The position numbers were made by a program, and so were the translations under genes. Below the pieces are notes generated by a model that was not told the DNA's origin, searched no databases, and saw nothing but the letters and a program-made list of their open reading frames with translations. This document shows positions 33,256 to 45,834 of a DNA stretch of 64,000 bases, piece by piece. The stretch is from Dolomitihabitans soli (GTDB lineage: Bacteria > Actinomycetota > Actinomycetes > Streptosporangiales > Streptosporangiaceae), in the NCBI RefSeq assembly GCF_022213955.1, contig NZ_JAKNTW010000001.1, positions 930,001 to 994,000 of the forward strand, written 5' to 3'. Each line of letters begins with the position of its first letter. Position 1 is the first letter of the stretch.

Positions 33256-34494
33256 TTAACTGGGAATCTGCGGCTGTCCGTTCCCCGCGGCGAGCTTCGG
33301 CAGAAGCTGGGCGAGCAACAGCGTGGACAGGGCGGAGGAGTCACCCGAACCCGCGGGGGTGCGCACCACGATGGGCTGCGGGGCGTTCTCGGTGAGCTTG
33401 GCGCCGACGTCGAGGCGGCGACGCGCCAGCTCGTACTGGAGCACCGCGCGGTTGTCACGGTAGGAGTCGGACAGGCGGCGCAGGGCCTTGCCCTCGTTCT
33501 CCGCCGAGGTCAGCTCGGCGCGGCCGCGGGCCTCGATCTCCCACTTGACGCGCTGGGCCTGAGTCTCGTGCTCCTCCAGCATCCGCGCCACGTCCTTGCG
33601 CGCGGTGTTGTGCGCGGCCTTGACCTCGACGATCCGGGCGTCGCGGGTCTTCTTGGAGCGCTCGATCTCCATCAGCAGGGTGTCGATCCTGCGCTTCCTG
33701 GTCAGCTCCCACTCCCGCTCGTAGGCGGCGAGTTCCTTGGCGACCTTCTCCCTGGTCGACAGGTGCTGCTGGTACTGGTCGGGGAGTTGCACGTCGGGGA
33801 TGTTGGAGCCGGTGACGCGCACGCCGTACCTGCCGAGCTGGCGGTTCAGCGACTCCTGCATGTCGCCCACGTCGGAGCCGCGCAGGTCGTAGGCGCGTTC
33901 GGTCTGCACCCGGCGGCTGCGCTGGCGGATCGCGTCCTGCACCGCGCTGGACAGCACCAGGTCGAAGTTGCCGGCGCCGATGGTCCGCACGAAGGCGACC
34001 GGGTCGACGATGCGGAACTTCAGGAAGAACTCGATCGACTTCAGCGGCACGCTCTCGGCGGTGGGGCAGGCGGTGATCGGCGCGGTGTAGGGGATCTCCG
34101 TCGAGGTGTCCACGACCGCGTCCACCCGGTCCCAGGGCAGCCAGAGGTAGTGGCGGCCGGGGTCGAGCGTGCCGGTGATCGCGCCCCACCTGCTGCGTAC
34201 GCCGGTGGTGCCCTGCTCGATCTCGATGATCGCGCGGCGCCACAACCAGACCAGCGCGACGACGAGGAAGAACGCCGCGCCGATTCCGGCCGCCACGGTC
34301 AGGATCCCCTCGGCCAGCGCCGCCGTCCCGGCGAGGTGGATCGCCAGGAACAGGAGCGCCACCCAGGCGAACCCGCGCCGGTCCTTGGGGATGACCACGG
34401 GCACGAGCTGGCCCTGCTCGCCGCCGCGCAACAACTGACGGATCTCGGACCAGGAGGCCAGCGACTCTTTGATCTTGGAGAACTCGCGGTTCAT
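33256..34494 (-). CDS. SPFH/band-7 membrane protein (second of a pair)
   Basis: A 412-residue protein with two hydrophobic segments (about residues 43-90, FAWVALLFLAIHLAG and AAGIGAAFFLVVALVWLWRRA) and a band-7 domain starting AIIEIEQGTTGVRSRWGAITGTLDPGRHYLWLPWDRV. A long charged helical region follows (REKVAKELAAYEREWELTRKRRIDTLLMEIE..., about 240-370). The two SPFH proteins share KSIEFFLKFRIVDP/KASVDLFLQFRIEDP and other segments and are paralogues. Its ATG overlaps the previous stop by one base (TGATG). SPFH proteins oligomerise and organise membrane microdomains; the cargo here is unknown. Confidence 0.85.
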   Translation of the reverse strand: MNREFSKIKESLASWSEIRQLLRGGEQGQLVPVVIPKDRRGFAWVALLFLAIHLAGTAALAEGILTVAAGIGAAFFLVVALVWLWRRAIIEIEQGTTGVRSRWGAITGTLDPGRHYLWLPWDRVDAVVDTSTEIPYTAPITACPTAESVPLKSIEFFLKFRIVDPVAFVRTIGAGNFDLVLSSAVQDAIRQRSRRVQTERAYDLRGSDVGDMQESLNRQLGRYGVRVTGSNIPDVQLPDQYQQHLSTREKVAKELAAYEREWELTRKRRIDTLLMEIERSKKTRDARIVEVKAAHNTARKDVARMLEEHETQAQRVKWEIEARGRAELTSAENEGKALRRLSDSYRDNRAVLQYELARRRLDVGAKLTENAPQPIVVRTPAGSGDSSALSTLLLAQLLPKLAAGNGQPQIPS

Positions 34495-36146
34495 CAGGCC
34501 TCCTCGGCCGGGGCGTGGGCGGTGACGTCGGCCACCGCGAAGCTCGGCACGACACTCCCGCTCGCGGCGGGACCCGTCACGGCCGGGGGCGGCACGACGC
34601 CGTCGGTCACGCCCTGCCGTACGTCGGCGGCGGTGGCCAGCAGGCGGGAGATCTCGTCCTCGCGTCCGGAGACGCGGCGCTGGATCTCTCCCATCCGGGA
34701 CCGGATCGCGGTCATGTCCTCGCTGGAGAACAAGACGGCGCCACGGCCGCCGATGAGCTGCTGAGCCAGGTCGAGGAAGTCGAGGTCACCGCTGTCGCCC
34801 ACCTGGACGACCTGTGGCATGCGGGACGCCACGCTCTCCAGCTTGTCGAGCAGATCGGTCTGGAACCGGTAGTCGAGGATCTCCGGGGCCTCGGCGGCCG
34901 ACAGCGCCCTGATGTCCAGCGCCTGCGCCTCCAGCAGCGCGGAGTTGGCCTTGGCCGTGCTCTCCGCCTCCACCAGCCGCTGGCCGGCCTGAGCCTTCGC
35001 CTGGTGCGACGCGCGCTCCAGCGCGGTGTCCATCTGGGCCTGGTATCCAGCGATCTCGGCGTGGATGGCCGACAAGGTCTCCTGCAGTCCCGCCAGCTCC
35101 TTGGTCAGGTCGCCCTCGTTCTGCTCCTTGCGCAACTGGAGCTCGTACTCATAGGTGTACGCCTCCTTGGCCACCCGCACCATCTCGGGCGCCGCCAGGT
35201 CCATGCGGTACTCCTGGCTGGTGGGCTCCGCGTGCGTGATGTTCACGTCGGTCAGCCGTACGGCGGGCAGGAACTGCTGGTTGAGACTGTCCAGCATGCC
35301 GATCGTGCTCTCGCCCACCAGGTCGTAGATGTCCTCGGCGCGCTGGGCGTAGATCAGGCTCCTGGTGACCTCGCTGATCGCGTTCTGCAGTTTGGCCTGG
35401 AAGCCGCTGACCGAGCCGAGCACGAAGATGAACTCGGCCGGGTCCTCGATCCGGAACTGCAGGAACAGGTCGACGCTCGCCTTGACGCCCTGCTGGGTGG
35501 GGGCCTCGCTGATCGGGGCGTTGAAGGGATACTCGCGGGTGGTGTTGACGATGTAGCTGACCCGCTTCCAGGGGTTGAACAGCGTCACCCGCCCGGGCTC
35601 GGCGACCTGCACGAGCTTGCCGAACTTGGTGATCAGCGCGCGGCAGCCCTCGGGCACCATGACCACGCTGCGCCGCCACCACAGGAACCCCGCGGCGAGC
35701 ACCAGCACGATCCAGTAGTGCGGGCCGAAGAGCACCCGGGTGCTCTCCAGTCCGGTGGCGATCAGGCCGACCAGGCCGAGCGCCACGAGGACCACCAGCG
35801 GAATGATCAGCTTGGCGGCGCCGCTCTTCGGGATGACGACGGGGGAGATGACGTGGACGGCCTCGCCGTCCGGTCCCTTCCCGGTGAAACTGCGGTTGAT
35901 GATCTCGCCGGCCTCGTTCAGCGAGGCGGAACGGGCCTCGATGTGCGTGCCGATCGAGGTGCCCTGCTCGCGGGCGGCGAGGAAGTCGTGCGCGTTGAGC
36001 TGGAAGCCGGTCCCCTTCTCGCCGGGTATCTGCCCGGCGAGGCTGCCGACGGCCTGCCCGACCGCGCCCCGCAGGTCACCTCCGCCGGCGACCGCCTGGG
36101 CTACGCCCCTCGCCTGTTCGATGACCGCCTGTCGTGGTCGGGACAT
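34494..36146 (-). CDS. SPFH/band-7 membrane protein (first of a pair)
   Basis: A 550-residue flotillin-like protein. An N-terminal soluble region of about 105 residues precedes two hydrophobic segments (LIIPLVVLVALGLVGLIATG and YWIVLVLAAGFLWW). The band-7 domain (about 160-370) begins SVVMVPEGCRALITKFGKLVQVAEPGRVTLFNPWKRV. A coiled-coil rich in Glu/Ala/Gln (KEQNEGDLTKELAGLQETLSAIHAEIAG...) and a Pro/Val-rich tail follow. ATG 36146 has GGAGG 8 nt upstream. It heads the operon SPFH-SPFH-Spo0M and is divergent from uvrB. Confidence 0.85.
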   Translation of the reverse strand: MSRPRQAVIEQARGVAQAVAGGGDLRGAVGQAVGSLAGQIPGEKGTGFQLNAHDFLAAREQGTSIGTHIEARSASLNEAGEIINRSFTGKGPDGEAVHVISPVVIPKSGAAKLIIPLVVLVALGLVGLIATGLESTRVLFGPHYWIVLVLAAGFLWWRRSVVMVPEGCRALITKFGKLVQVAEPGRVTLFNPWKRVSYIVNTTREYPFNAPISEAPTQQGVKASVDLFLQFRIEDPAEFIFVLGSVSGFQAKLQNAISEVTRSLIYAQRAEDIYDLVGESTIGMLDSLNQQFLPAVRLTDVNITHAEPTSQEYRMDLAAPEMVRVAKEAYTYEYELQLRKEQNEGDLTKELAGLQETLSAIHAEIAGYQAQMDTALERASHQAKAQAGQRLVEAESTAKANSALLEAQALDIRALSAAEAPEILDYRFQTDLLDKLESVASRMPQVVQVGDSGDLDFLDLAQQLIGGRGAVLFSSEDMTAIRSRMGEIQRRVSGREDEISRLLATAADVRQGVTDGVVPPPAVTGPAASGSVVPSFAVADVTAHAPAEEA

Positions 36147-36319
36147 CCATAACACCTCCGGTGTTGAACCCTAAAAGCTTGGAAAGCTGGATATATCACG
36201 GCTCGTAGTGACCTGCACACTCGCGTGATCGCAAGTCAAGGGGATCCCGGTTGCGATCCGGTTGAAGGGCGATTGACGTCGCCGTGCAGGCGGCGGCCGT
36301 TTCTGTCGGAGGCGCCGCC

Positions 36320-36325
36320 TACAGT
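36320..36325 (+). promoter_or_regulatory. -10 box of uvrB (TACAGT)
   Basis: TACAGT lies 7 nt before GTG 36333. No GAAC-N4-GTTC SOS box was noticed nearby. Confidence 0.5.
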
Positions 36326-36332
36326 TGGGCGT

Positions 36333-38436
<2,104 letters not shown>

Positions 38437-38438
<2 letters not shown>

Positions 38439-38600
38439 GGCCGCGCGCGTGCGGTTAGGGCCGCGCGCGTGCGGCGCCGCGTGACCTGCTCGCTTTGGTC
38501 GGCGCCGAAACCCTGCTGGGGCCGCGCGCGTGCGGTGCGGCGTGATTTGCTCGCTTTGGTCGGCGCCGAAACCCTGCTGGGGCCGCGCGTGCGGTGCGGG
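38437..38600. repeat. 61-bp tandem repeat downstream of uvrB
   Basis: CCGCGCGCGTGCGG recurs at 38441, 38461, 38522 and (shortened) 38583. The two full units are about 61 bp and share a GCTCGCTTTGGTCGGCGCC core; partial units flank them. The array begins at the uvrB stop codon. Confidence 0.85.
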
Positions 38601-38647
38601 TGTTACCTTCGACGACCTCGCCTCAGCAGGGTCATCGAAGGCGAACG

Positions 38648-39217
38648 TCAGCGGATGACGGTGGACAGGTCGAGGTCGATGTCCACGTCGAATCCGACGT
38701 ACGTCTGGAGACGCTTCCGGTGGATTCCGGTGGGGACGTAGGCCTTCACCGCCGGATCCAGCTCGTAGGTGTAGACGACCGGACCCAGATCTTCCCGCTC
38801 GATGCACCAGAGAAACTTGATTCCGGCATTGGAGTATTTGATCGGCTTTGTGGCGCGGTCGCGCTCTCTCGACTCCGCGGACACGACCTCGACGACGAGA
38901 CGAACGTCCTGAGGCTTGAACGAGGTGCCATGCTCGCTGAATGCCGCCTCATCGACCACGAGAATGTCGGGCTCGGGACGTTGCCTCATGTCGAGAGTCA
39001 CCGTCATCTCCCGGGCTACGACAAGGCCGTCCGGGGGAATGATTCGCTTCTCGAGAAGCCGGAGCATAAGCATGTGAAAGCCGGTCTGCGGCGACGTCAT
39101 GATGAGCGACCCGTCGATCAGCTCGACGTGCGGAGGCGCGTCGGGGGGGAGGTGATCGAGCATGTCGGCGGTCCAGCCGCCGGAAGGGCCCGGGTAGAAC
39201 CATTCGGGGAGTGCCAT
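38648..39217 (-). CDS. Uma2-family putative restriction endonuclease-like protein
   Basis: A 189-residue Uma2 protein with the PD-(D/E)XK-type core: HVELIDGSLIMTSPQTGFHML, the acidic EPDILVVDEA and LVVEVVSAESRERDR, and KPIKYSNAGIKFLWCIER. The family is expanded in actinobacteria and cyanobacteria; its biological role is unclear. ATG 39217 is used; an AAGGAGG lies 13 nt upstream, inside the leader that a start at 39241 would include. Confidence 0.88.
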   Translation of the reverse strand: MALPEWFYPGPSGGWTADMLDHLPPDAPPHVELIDGSLIMTSPQTGFHMLMLRLLEKRIIPPDGLVVAREMTVTLDMRQRPEPDILVVDEAAFSEHGTSFKPQDVRLVVEVVSAESRERDRATKPIKYSNAGIKFLWCIEREDLGPVVYTYELDPAVKAYVPTGIHRKRLQTYVGFDVDIDLDLSTVIR

Positions 39218-39280
39218 GTTATCCGGAGGACCTCCTTCCATGCGCCCGTTACGGATTCATCATGTCACGTACCGTAGTCG

Positions 39281-39931
39281 TCAGGCTGGGTCTTTCGGTG
39301 GGTTGACGGGGTGTTCGAGGGTGCGGCGATACAGCTCGTCGATCTCGTCCAGCGGATCGGGGACGCCGCGCCGGGCCTCCAGTTCGATCTCGGCCCGGCC
39401 GTGCACGTCGCTGATGCCGGTGGCCGCGTGGCCGACCTGGTTGTCGAGCAGGTCGGCGCGGATCCTGGCGCAGGTGGTGGCGAGCTTGGCGTGGTGGTCG
39501 CGGAGCCGGTCGAGCGTGACGTGATCGACGAAGCCCGACATGCGGCGCTGCTGCGCGTACAGGCCGAGTTGCGTGTCCAGCACGTCGGCGTGCTCGCCCA
39601 CCTCCTTGACGAGGGCGGGCAGTTCGCCGAGGCTCCAGCCCTGGCGCAGCGCCGAGTCGACAGCCTGACGGGTCAGCGTGACCTCGCGGCGCAGGTCGAC
39701 TCGCATCCGCTCCACGTCGGCGGCCTCGCCGGTGCCCATCGCATTGACGTGGGAGGCGATCCGGGTCGAGGCGGTCCGCGCCTTACGGGCGGCGGCCTTG
39801 CCGAGCTTGACCGCGAAGTAGATCCCGACGCCGCCCAAGATCAGGAGTATCAGGAATATCACCAGGATGATCGTGATGAACGTGTCGATCGGGGGCCACC
39901 TCCCGCTGGAAAACCAGATGCCTACGAGCAT
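39281..39931 (-). CDS. Membrane-anchored helical protein of unknown function
   Basis: A 216-residue protein with one N-terminal membrane helix (TFITIILVIFLILLILGGVGIYFAV), followed by a Lys/Arg-rich juxtamembrane helix (KLGKAAARKARTASTRIASHV) and helical cytoplasmic regions (RMRVDLRREVTLTRQAVDSALRQG; LPALVKEVGEHADVLDTQLGLY). No family is recognised. The start codon is uncertain: ATG 39931 has only a weak AGGCGG two bases upstream, and the good GGGAGG further in has no start codon behind it. It is divergent from the methyltransferase, 22 bp away. Confidence 0.7.
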   Translation of the reverse strand: MLVGIWFSSGRWPPIDTFITIILVIFLILLILGGVGIYFAVKLGKAAARKARTASTRIASHVNAMGTGEAADVERMRVDLRREVTLTRQAVDSALRQGWSLGELPALVKEVGEHADVLDTQLGLYAQQRRMSGFVDHVTLDRLRDHHAKLATTCARIRADLLDNQVGHAATGISDVHGRAEIELEARRGVPDPLDEIDELYRRTLEHPVNPPKDPA

Positions 39932-39953
39932 ATCCGCCTGGCACCGTTAACGA

Positions 39954-40784
39954 ATGAACGATCACATCGCTCCCGAGATTGCCGCCTACTACACGCGTGG
40001 TGAGGAGGACGGCCGGCTGCGAACGGGCCGGAACCGGCTGGAGTTCTGGCGCACCCAGGACGTGCTGCGCCGCCATCTGCCCCCGCCCCCCGCCCGGATA
40101 CTCGACATCGGCGGAGGCAGCGGCGTGCACGCCGAGTGGCTGGCCGCCGACGGCTACCAGGTGGAACTCGTCGACCCCGTCCCGCTGCACGTACGGCAGG
40201 CGGCCGCCATCCCCGGCGTCACCGCGCGGGAGGGGGACGCCCGTGACCTGGGGGCGGAACCGGGCGCCTACGACGTGGCGCTGCTGCTCGGCCCGCTCTA
40301 CCATCTGCGCGACCGCGCCGACCGGGTGCGCGCTCTGGCGGAGGCCGCGCGTGCCGTACGGCCGGGAGGCGTCGTCGCGGCGGCGACGATCAGCAGGTTC
40401 GCGGCGCTGCACGACATGGTCAAGAAGGGGCAGTACGCCCGGCCGGAGATCCGGGCGATCGTGCTCGGCGCGGCGGGCGACGGCGGCTTCGACGGCCGGC
40501 CGGACATGGGCTTCACCACCGCCTACTTCCACGACGCGGACGAGATCGTCGGGGAGTTCGAGGCGGCCGGGTTGCCCGGCGCCCGCAGGTTCGGGGTGGA
40601 GGGGGCGTTCTGGCTGATGGATGACGTGAACGCCTGGCTCGACGAGCCGGAGATGCGACGGCTGCTGCTGGACGCCCTGCGCAGGGTGGAACTGGAGCCG
40701 ACGCTGCTCGGCGTCAGCGGCCACCTCGTGACGATCGCGAGCAGGAGCGGGCAGGTGGGGGAGGCGGGGACGCCCGGCGCCTAA
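39954..40784 (+). CDS. Class I SAM-dependent methyltransferase
   Basis: A 276-residue methyltransferase (methyltransf_11/25 type). SAM-binding motif I is ARILDIGGGSGVHAEWLA near residue 48, acidic loop VELVDPVPLHV, motif II-like EGDARDLG and the post-II YDVALLLGPLYHL; the LLLGPLYHL segment is typical of a group of small-molecule methyltransferases. The substrate is unknown. It stands alone and overlaps by 4 nt, tail to tail, the DUF4126 gene. Confidence 0.88.
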   Translation: MNDHIAPEIAAYYTRGEEDGRLRTGRNRLEFWRTQDVLRRHLPPPPARILDIGGGSGVHAEWLAADGYQVELVDPVPLHVRQAAAIPGVTAREGDARDLGAEPGAYDVALLLGPLYHLRDRADRVRALAEAARAVRPGGVVAAATISRFAALHDMVKKGQYARPEIRAIVLGAAGDGGFDGRPDMGFTTAYFHDADEIVGEFEAAGLPGARRFGVEGAFWLMDDVNAWLDEPEMRRLLLDALRRVELEPTLLGVSGHLVTIASRSGQVGEAGTPGA

Positions 40785-41377
40785 CCGGATGGCGGGAGGC
40801 GGCGGTTCGGCCCGCGGCGCCGTACCTTCCTGAACGCCCACCACGCGAATGCGGCCAGCACGGCGAGGGCGAGGATGACCAGGACGGGCAGGAAGATCGC
40901 GATCAGGCTCATCGCGAGTGAGCCCGCGTCTTCCACGGTGCTCGCGACGGGAGCGCCGACCCCGGCGGTCGTGGCGTTCACCACCGGGCGCGTGGCCGAC
41001 TTCATCAGGTGCACGGCGAGGGCGAGGCCGATGCCCAGCACCCAGCTCACCCAGGGGTTCGCGGTCATCCAGGTCGAGCCGTCGAGCTCGGCGGCCGCGG
41101 CGGTGGCGCTGAAGACCACGCCGCCCGAGGCCGGCCGTACGGCGGTCTGGATGAGGTCGTTGACGTGGTCGACGACCGGGACCTTGTCGAGCACGACCTC
41201 GGCGGCGAGCAGGACCGCGATGATGGCGAGGACCCAGCCGTCGGACAGCCAGTCGTAGCCCTCGGGCAGGCGCACCCTGTCGGTGAGGTTGGCGAGGATG
41301 CCGACCACCAGCAGCGGGATGTAGGCGTTGAGCCCGGCCGCGGTGGACAGGCCGAGACCGGTCAGCGTCGCCAGCAT
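40781..41377 (-). CDS. DUF4126 family membrane protein
   Basis: A 198-residue membrane protein beginning MLATLTGLGLSTAAGLNAYIPLLVVGILA, the DUF4126 hallmark, with VLDKVPVVDHVNDLIQTAVRPASGGVVF, VHLMKSATRPVVNATTAG and a final helix before an Arg-rich tail. About four or five membrane segments. Function unknown. GGGGAGG lies 4 nt before the ATG. Confidence 0.85.
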   Translation of the reverse strand: MLATLTGLGLSTAAGLNAYIPLLVVGILANLTDRVRLPEGYDWLSDGWVLAIIAVLLAAEVVLDKVPVVDHVNDLIQTAVRPASGGVVFSATAAAAELDGSTWMTANPWVSWVLGIGLALAVHLMKSATRPVVNATTAGVGAPVASTVEDAGSLAMSLIAIFLPVLVILALAVLAAFAWWAFRKVRRRGPNRRLPPSG

Positions 41378-41400
41378 CTCACCTCCCCGCGCGCCCCCGG

Positions 41401-41416
41401 CCGCCCGCGCGGGCGG
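41401..41416 (-). terminator. Possible terminator after the nitronate monooxygenase-like gene
   Basis: A 16-bp perfect palindrome (CCGCCCGCGCGGGCGG) can form a 6-bp stem with a 4-nt loop, 27 nt beyond the stop on the minus strand. It may equally serve the region between the two minus-strand genes in another way. Confidence 0.4.
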
Positions 41417-41443
41417 TGCGCCAACCGCACCCTACCCCGATGG

Positions 41444-42577
41444 TCAGCCGTCGGTGAGGCGGCGCAGACGGTCGGTGGCGTCGGCGAATTCGGCGATGAT
41501 GTCGTAGACGACCTGGCCGGCCGGTTTGACCTGGTTCATCTGGCCGACCACCTGGCCGACGAAGTAGCCGGCGAGTTCCCTGGCGCCGGGATTGCCCGCC
41601 TCGGCGGCGCGGCCGATGCGGGCCAGGGCGCTTTCGGCGAGGAGCATCTGGAGCGGCATCTGGAGCGGGCCGGGGCTCTCGGTGGCCTCGTCCCACTCCT
41701 CGGTCCAGGCGGAGCGGAGCTGGCGGGCCGGTTTGCCGGTTCTGCAGCTCGAGCGGGTGGTGTCGAGGGAGGTGGCGGCGAGCATCTTGGTCTTGACCCA
41801 GGGCGCGGTCTCCGCCTCCTCGGTGGTCAGCCAGACCGAGCCGCACCACACTCCCTCCGCGCCCAGCGCCATGGCGGCGGCCATCTGGCGGCCGGAGGCG
41901 ATGCCGCCCGCGGCCAGCACCGGCACGTCGACCGCGTCGGCCACCTGGGGGACCAGCACCATGGTGGAGATCTCCCCGGTGTGCCCGCCCGCCTCGTGGC
42001 CCTGCGCCACGATCAGGTCCACCCCGGCGGCGACCTGCCGCCTCGCATGCTCGACCGTGCCGGCCAGTGCGGCCACCGGCACCCCCGCGAGCCGGGCTTT
42101 GGCCACCATCTCGGGCGGCGGCGGGCCGAGCGCGCTGGCGATCAGGCCGATGGGGTGCTTCAGCGCCACGTCGATCAGGTCGGTCGCGCCTTCGGCGGTG
42201 ACCCGGCGGGCGAACTCGTCCGCCTGCGCCGACATCGAGCCGGGGTGCGGTTCGGCCGAGGTCACGCGGTACTTGGAGAACAGGTGGGCCACGAAGTCGC
42301 GGTGCCGCTCGGGGATCTGGTCGGCCAGGCGTGCGCTCCGGCCGTCCGCCCCCGCGTTGATCGCGCGCGGCACCAGCACGTCCACGCCGTACGGCCGGCC
42401 GGCGACCTGCTCGTCCAGGCGCTTCAGCTCGGTGTCGAGCCGGTCGGGGGAGTATGCGACGGCGCCCAGCACGCCGAATCCGCCCGCGTTGGTCACCGCC
42501 GCGACGACGTCTCTGCAGTGGCTGAAGGCGAAGAGGGGGAAGTCGATTCCGAAGCGCTGACAGATCGCGGTCCGCAT
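41444..42577 (-). CDS. Nitronate monooxygenase-like FMN enzyme
   Basis: A 377-residue TIM-barrel flavoprotein of the nitronate monooxygenase/2-nitropropane dioxygenase family. Features are PLFAFSHCRDVVAAVTNAGGFGVLGA at the N-terminus, the glycine-rich phosphate-binding VLAAGGIASGRQMAAAMALGAEGVWCGS, and QGHEAGGHTG with the His expected for catalysis. It may detoxify propionate 3-nitronate or act as an enoyl reductase-like enzyme; specificity is not proven. A -10 box TACCGT lies 6 nt before the ATG. Confidence 0.87.
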   Translation of the reverse strand: MRTAICQRFGIDFPLFAFSHCRDVVAAVTNAGGFGVLGAVAYSPDRLDTELKRLDEQVAGRPYGVDVLVPRAINAGADGRSARLADQIPERHRDFVAHLFSKYRVTSAEPHPGSMSAQADEFARRVTAEGATDLIDVALKHPIGLIASALGPPPPEMVAKARLAGVPVAALAGTVEHARRQVAAGVDLIVAQGHEAGGHTGEISTMVLVPQVADAVDVPVLAAGGIASGRQMAAAMALGAEGVWCGSVWLTTEEAETAPWVKTKMLAATSLDTTRSSCRTGKPARQLRSAWTEEWDEATESPGPLQMPLQMLLAESALARIGRAAEAGNPGARELAGYFVGQVVGQMNQVKPAGQVVYDIIAEFADATDRLRRLTDG

Positions 42578-42583
42578 GCGGCG

Positions 42584-42589
42584 ACGGTA
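42584..42589 (-). promoter_or_regulatory. -10 box of the nitronate monooxygenase-like gene (TACCGT)
   Basis: On the minus strand TACCGT ends 6 nt before the ATG at 42577, without a ribosome binding site. Confidence 0.45.
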
Positions 42590-42625
42590 ACTCTCCGAAC
42601 CTTGCTCGGTCCAGATCGGCCCGGG

Positions 42626-43300
42626 TCAGACGGAGGTGGTGGTGTTGGTGAGGAGCGCCGGTCCGGGATGGGGGAGGAGCCCGTCCTCGCCGGGGGCGAA
42701 GGTCCGGATGACCCTGGCGGGGACGCCGGCCAGGACGCAGTGGGAGGGGAACTCGCCGCGCACGACGGCCCCGCCCGCGACGACGGTCTGGCGGCCGAGG
42801 CGGGTGCCCGGCAGGATGATGGCCCCGGTGCCGATCCAGGAGCCCGGGCCGATCGTCACCGGGCTGTTACGCGGCCACTGCCGGCCGATGGGGATCTCCG
42901 GGTCGTCGTAGACGTGGTTCTGGTCGGTGATGTAGACGTACGGGCCGGTGAAGACGTCGTTTCCGATGTCGATCGACTGGTGGCCCACGATGTGGCCGCC
43001 GCGGCCGATGGAGCAGCCGTCGCCGATCCTGACGATGGGACGCGGGCCCAGATCGAGGCCGGGGTTCATGCCGGCCGAGATCGACACCCGCTCCCCGACC
43101 AGGGTGTGCTCGCCGATCTCGATCCACTCCTCGCCGAAGATCGCGCCCACCGGGAAGACCAGGCAGGTGCCCTCGCCCAGCCGCCGGAAGCGGTATCCCG
43201 CCGGGTTGAGCGGTGTGATCGTCCCGGCGGAGCGGATCGCGGACCAGCCGCGGTGGATCAGGGTGCCGGCGGCTCGCCGTACGACATCACGGAGTGACAT
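42626..43300 (-). CDS. Hexapeptide-repeat acyltransferase
   Basis: A 224-residue left-handed beta-helix acyltransferase (maltose/galactoside O-acetyltransferase type). Hexapeptide turns are visible in FGEEWIEIGEHTLVGERVSIS, VRIGDGCSIGRGGHIVG, SPVTIGPGSWIGTGAIILPGTRLGRQTVVAGGAVV, and the catalytic-type His in ITDQNHVYDD. ATG 43300 is chosen because the family similarity starts there; TAACTT at 43314-43309 (8 nt upstream) could be its -10 box. It is divergent from pyrG. Substrate unknown. Confidence 0.86.
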   Translation of the reverse strand: MSLRDVVRRAAGTLIHRGWSAIRSAGTITPLNPAGYRFRRLGEGTCLVFPVGAIFGEEWIEIGEHTLVGERVSISAGMNPGLDLGPRPIVRIGDGCSIGRGGHIVGHQSIDIGNDVFTGPYVYITDQNHVYDDPEIPIGRQWPRNSPVTIGPGSWIGTGAIILPGTRLGRQTVVAGGAVVRGEFPSHCVLAGVPARVIRTFAPGEDGLLPHPGPALLTNTTTSV

Positions 43301-43302
43301 AA

Positions 43303-45111
<1,809 letters not shown>

Positions 45112-45171
45112 CCCGGGACGCCCGGCGAATCGCTAGGGTTGTGGCGTGCGGAAGATCTTGGGGAGGTCACG

Positions 45172-45801
45172 GTGACACGGCAGGCCGGTGAAGAGGTCCG
45201 CGACGTCGTGGGCGCGTGGGACGTCGTCTCCTCCGCGGAGCGGCTGCGGCTGCGCGTCTTCCGGGTGAGCACCGACGAGGTGCGGATGCCGGAGGGAGAC
45301 CCGGTCGAGCGCGACTATGTCGTGCACCCCGGCTCCGTGGCCGTCGTCGCGCTCGGTGACGACGGGCGGATCCTGCTCATCCGGCAGTACCGCCATCCCG
45401 TCAGGTCGATGCTGTGGGAGGTCCCCGCGGGGCTGCGCGACGTGCGCGGCGAGCCGCTGCTCGACTGCGCCAAGCGGGAGCTCGCCGAGGAGGCGGGTTA
45501 TCGCGCGGACACCTGGGACCTCCTGCTCGACCTGCACGTCTCACCCGGCATGTCCGACGAGCGCACCCGGATCTTCCTGGCCAGAGGGCTCAGCGAGATC
45601 CCGGAGGGCGAGCTCGACTTCGTGCACCGCCACGAGGAGATCGACATGCCGGTGGTCTGGATCCCCCTCGCTGAGGCGGTACGGCGTGCCTTCGCGGGAA
45701 TGATCCACAATGCCCAGGCGGTGGCCGGTATCCTCGCGGTATACGCGGCTTCTGCCGACGGGTTCGCCTCGCTGCGGCCCGCTGACGCTCCGGAGGCATG
45801 A
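45172..45801 (+). CDS. Nudix hydrolase, ADP-ribose pyrophosphatase type
   Basis: A 209-residue Nudix protein. The catalytic box is GEPLLDCAKRELAEEAGY, preceded by the VAVVALGDDGRILLIRQYRHPVRSMLWEVPAG segment common to ADP-ribose pyrophosphatases. GTG 45172 has GGGGAGG 5 nt upstream; TAGGGT at 45134-45139 is a likely -10 box. It lies between pyrG and xerD as in other actinobacteria and may be co-transcribed with xerD, whose start follows 33 nt later. Confidence 0.92.
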   Translation: MTRQAGEEVRDVVGAWDVVSSAERLRLRVFRVSTDEVRMPEGDPVERDYVVHPGSVAVVALGDDGRILLIRQYRHPVRSMLWEVPAGLRDVRGEPLLDCAKRELAEEAGYRADTWDLLLDLHVSPGMSDERTRIFLARGLSEIPEGELDFVHRHEEIDMPVVWIPLAEAVRRAFAGMIHNAQAVAGILAVYAASADGFASLRPADAPEA

Positions 45802-45834
45802 CAGGGGGGACAGGCGCTGAGCGAGACGGAGACG

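Noticed and set aside
36240-36332. LexA/SOS box upstream of uvrB
   Set aside because: No GAAC-N4-GTTC-type palindrome is present in the interval.
38648-39217. Uma2 protein as part of a restriction or defence island
   Set aside because: No methylase, nuclease partner or other defence gene is adjacent; Uma2 genes are commonly scattered singly.
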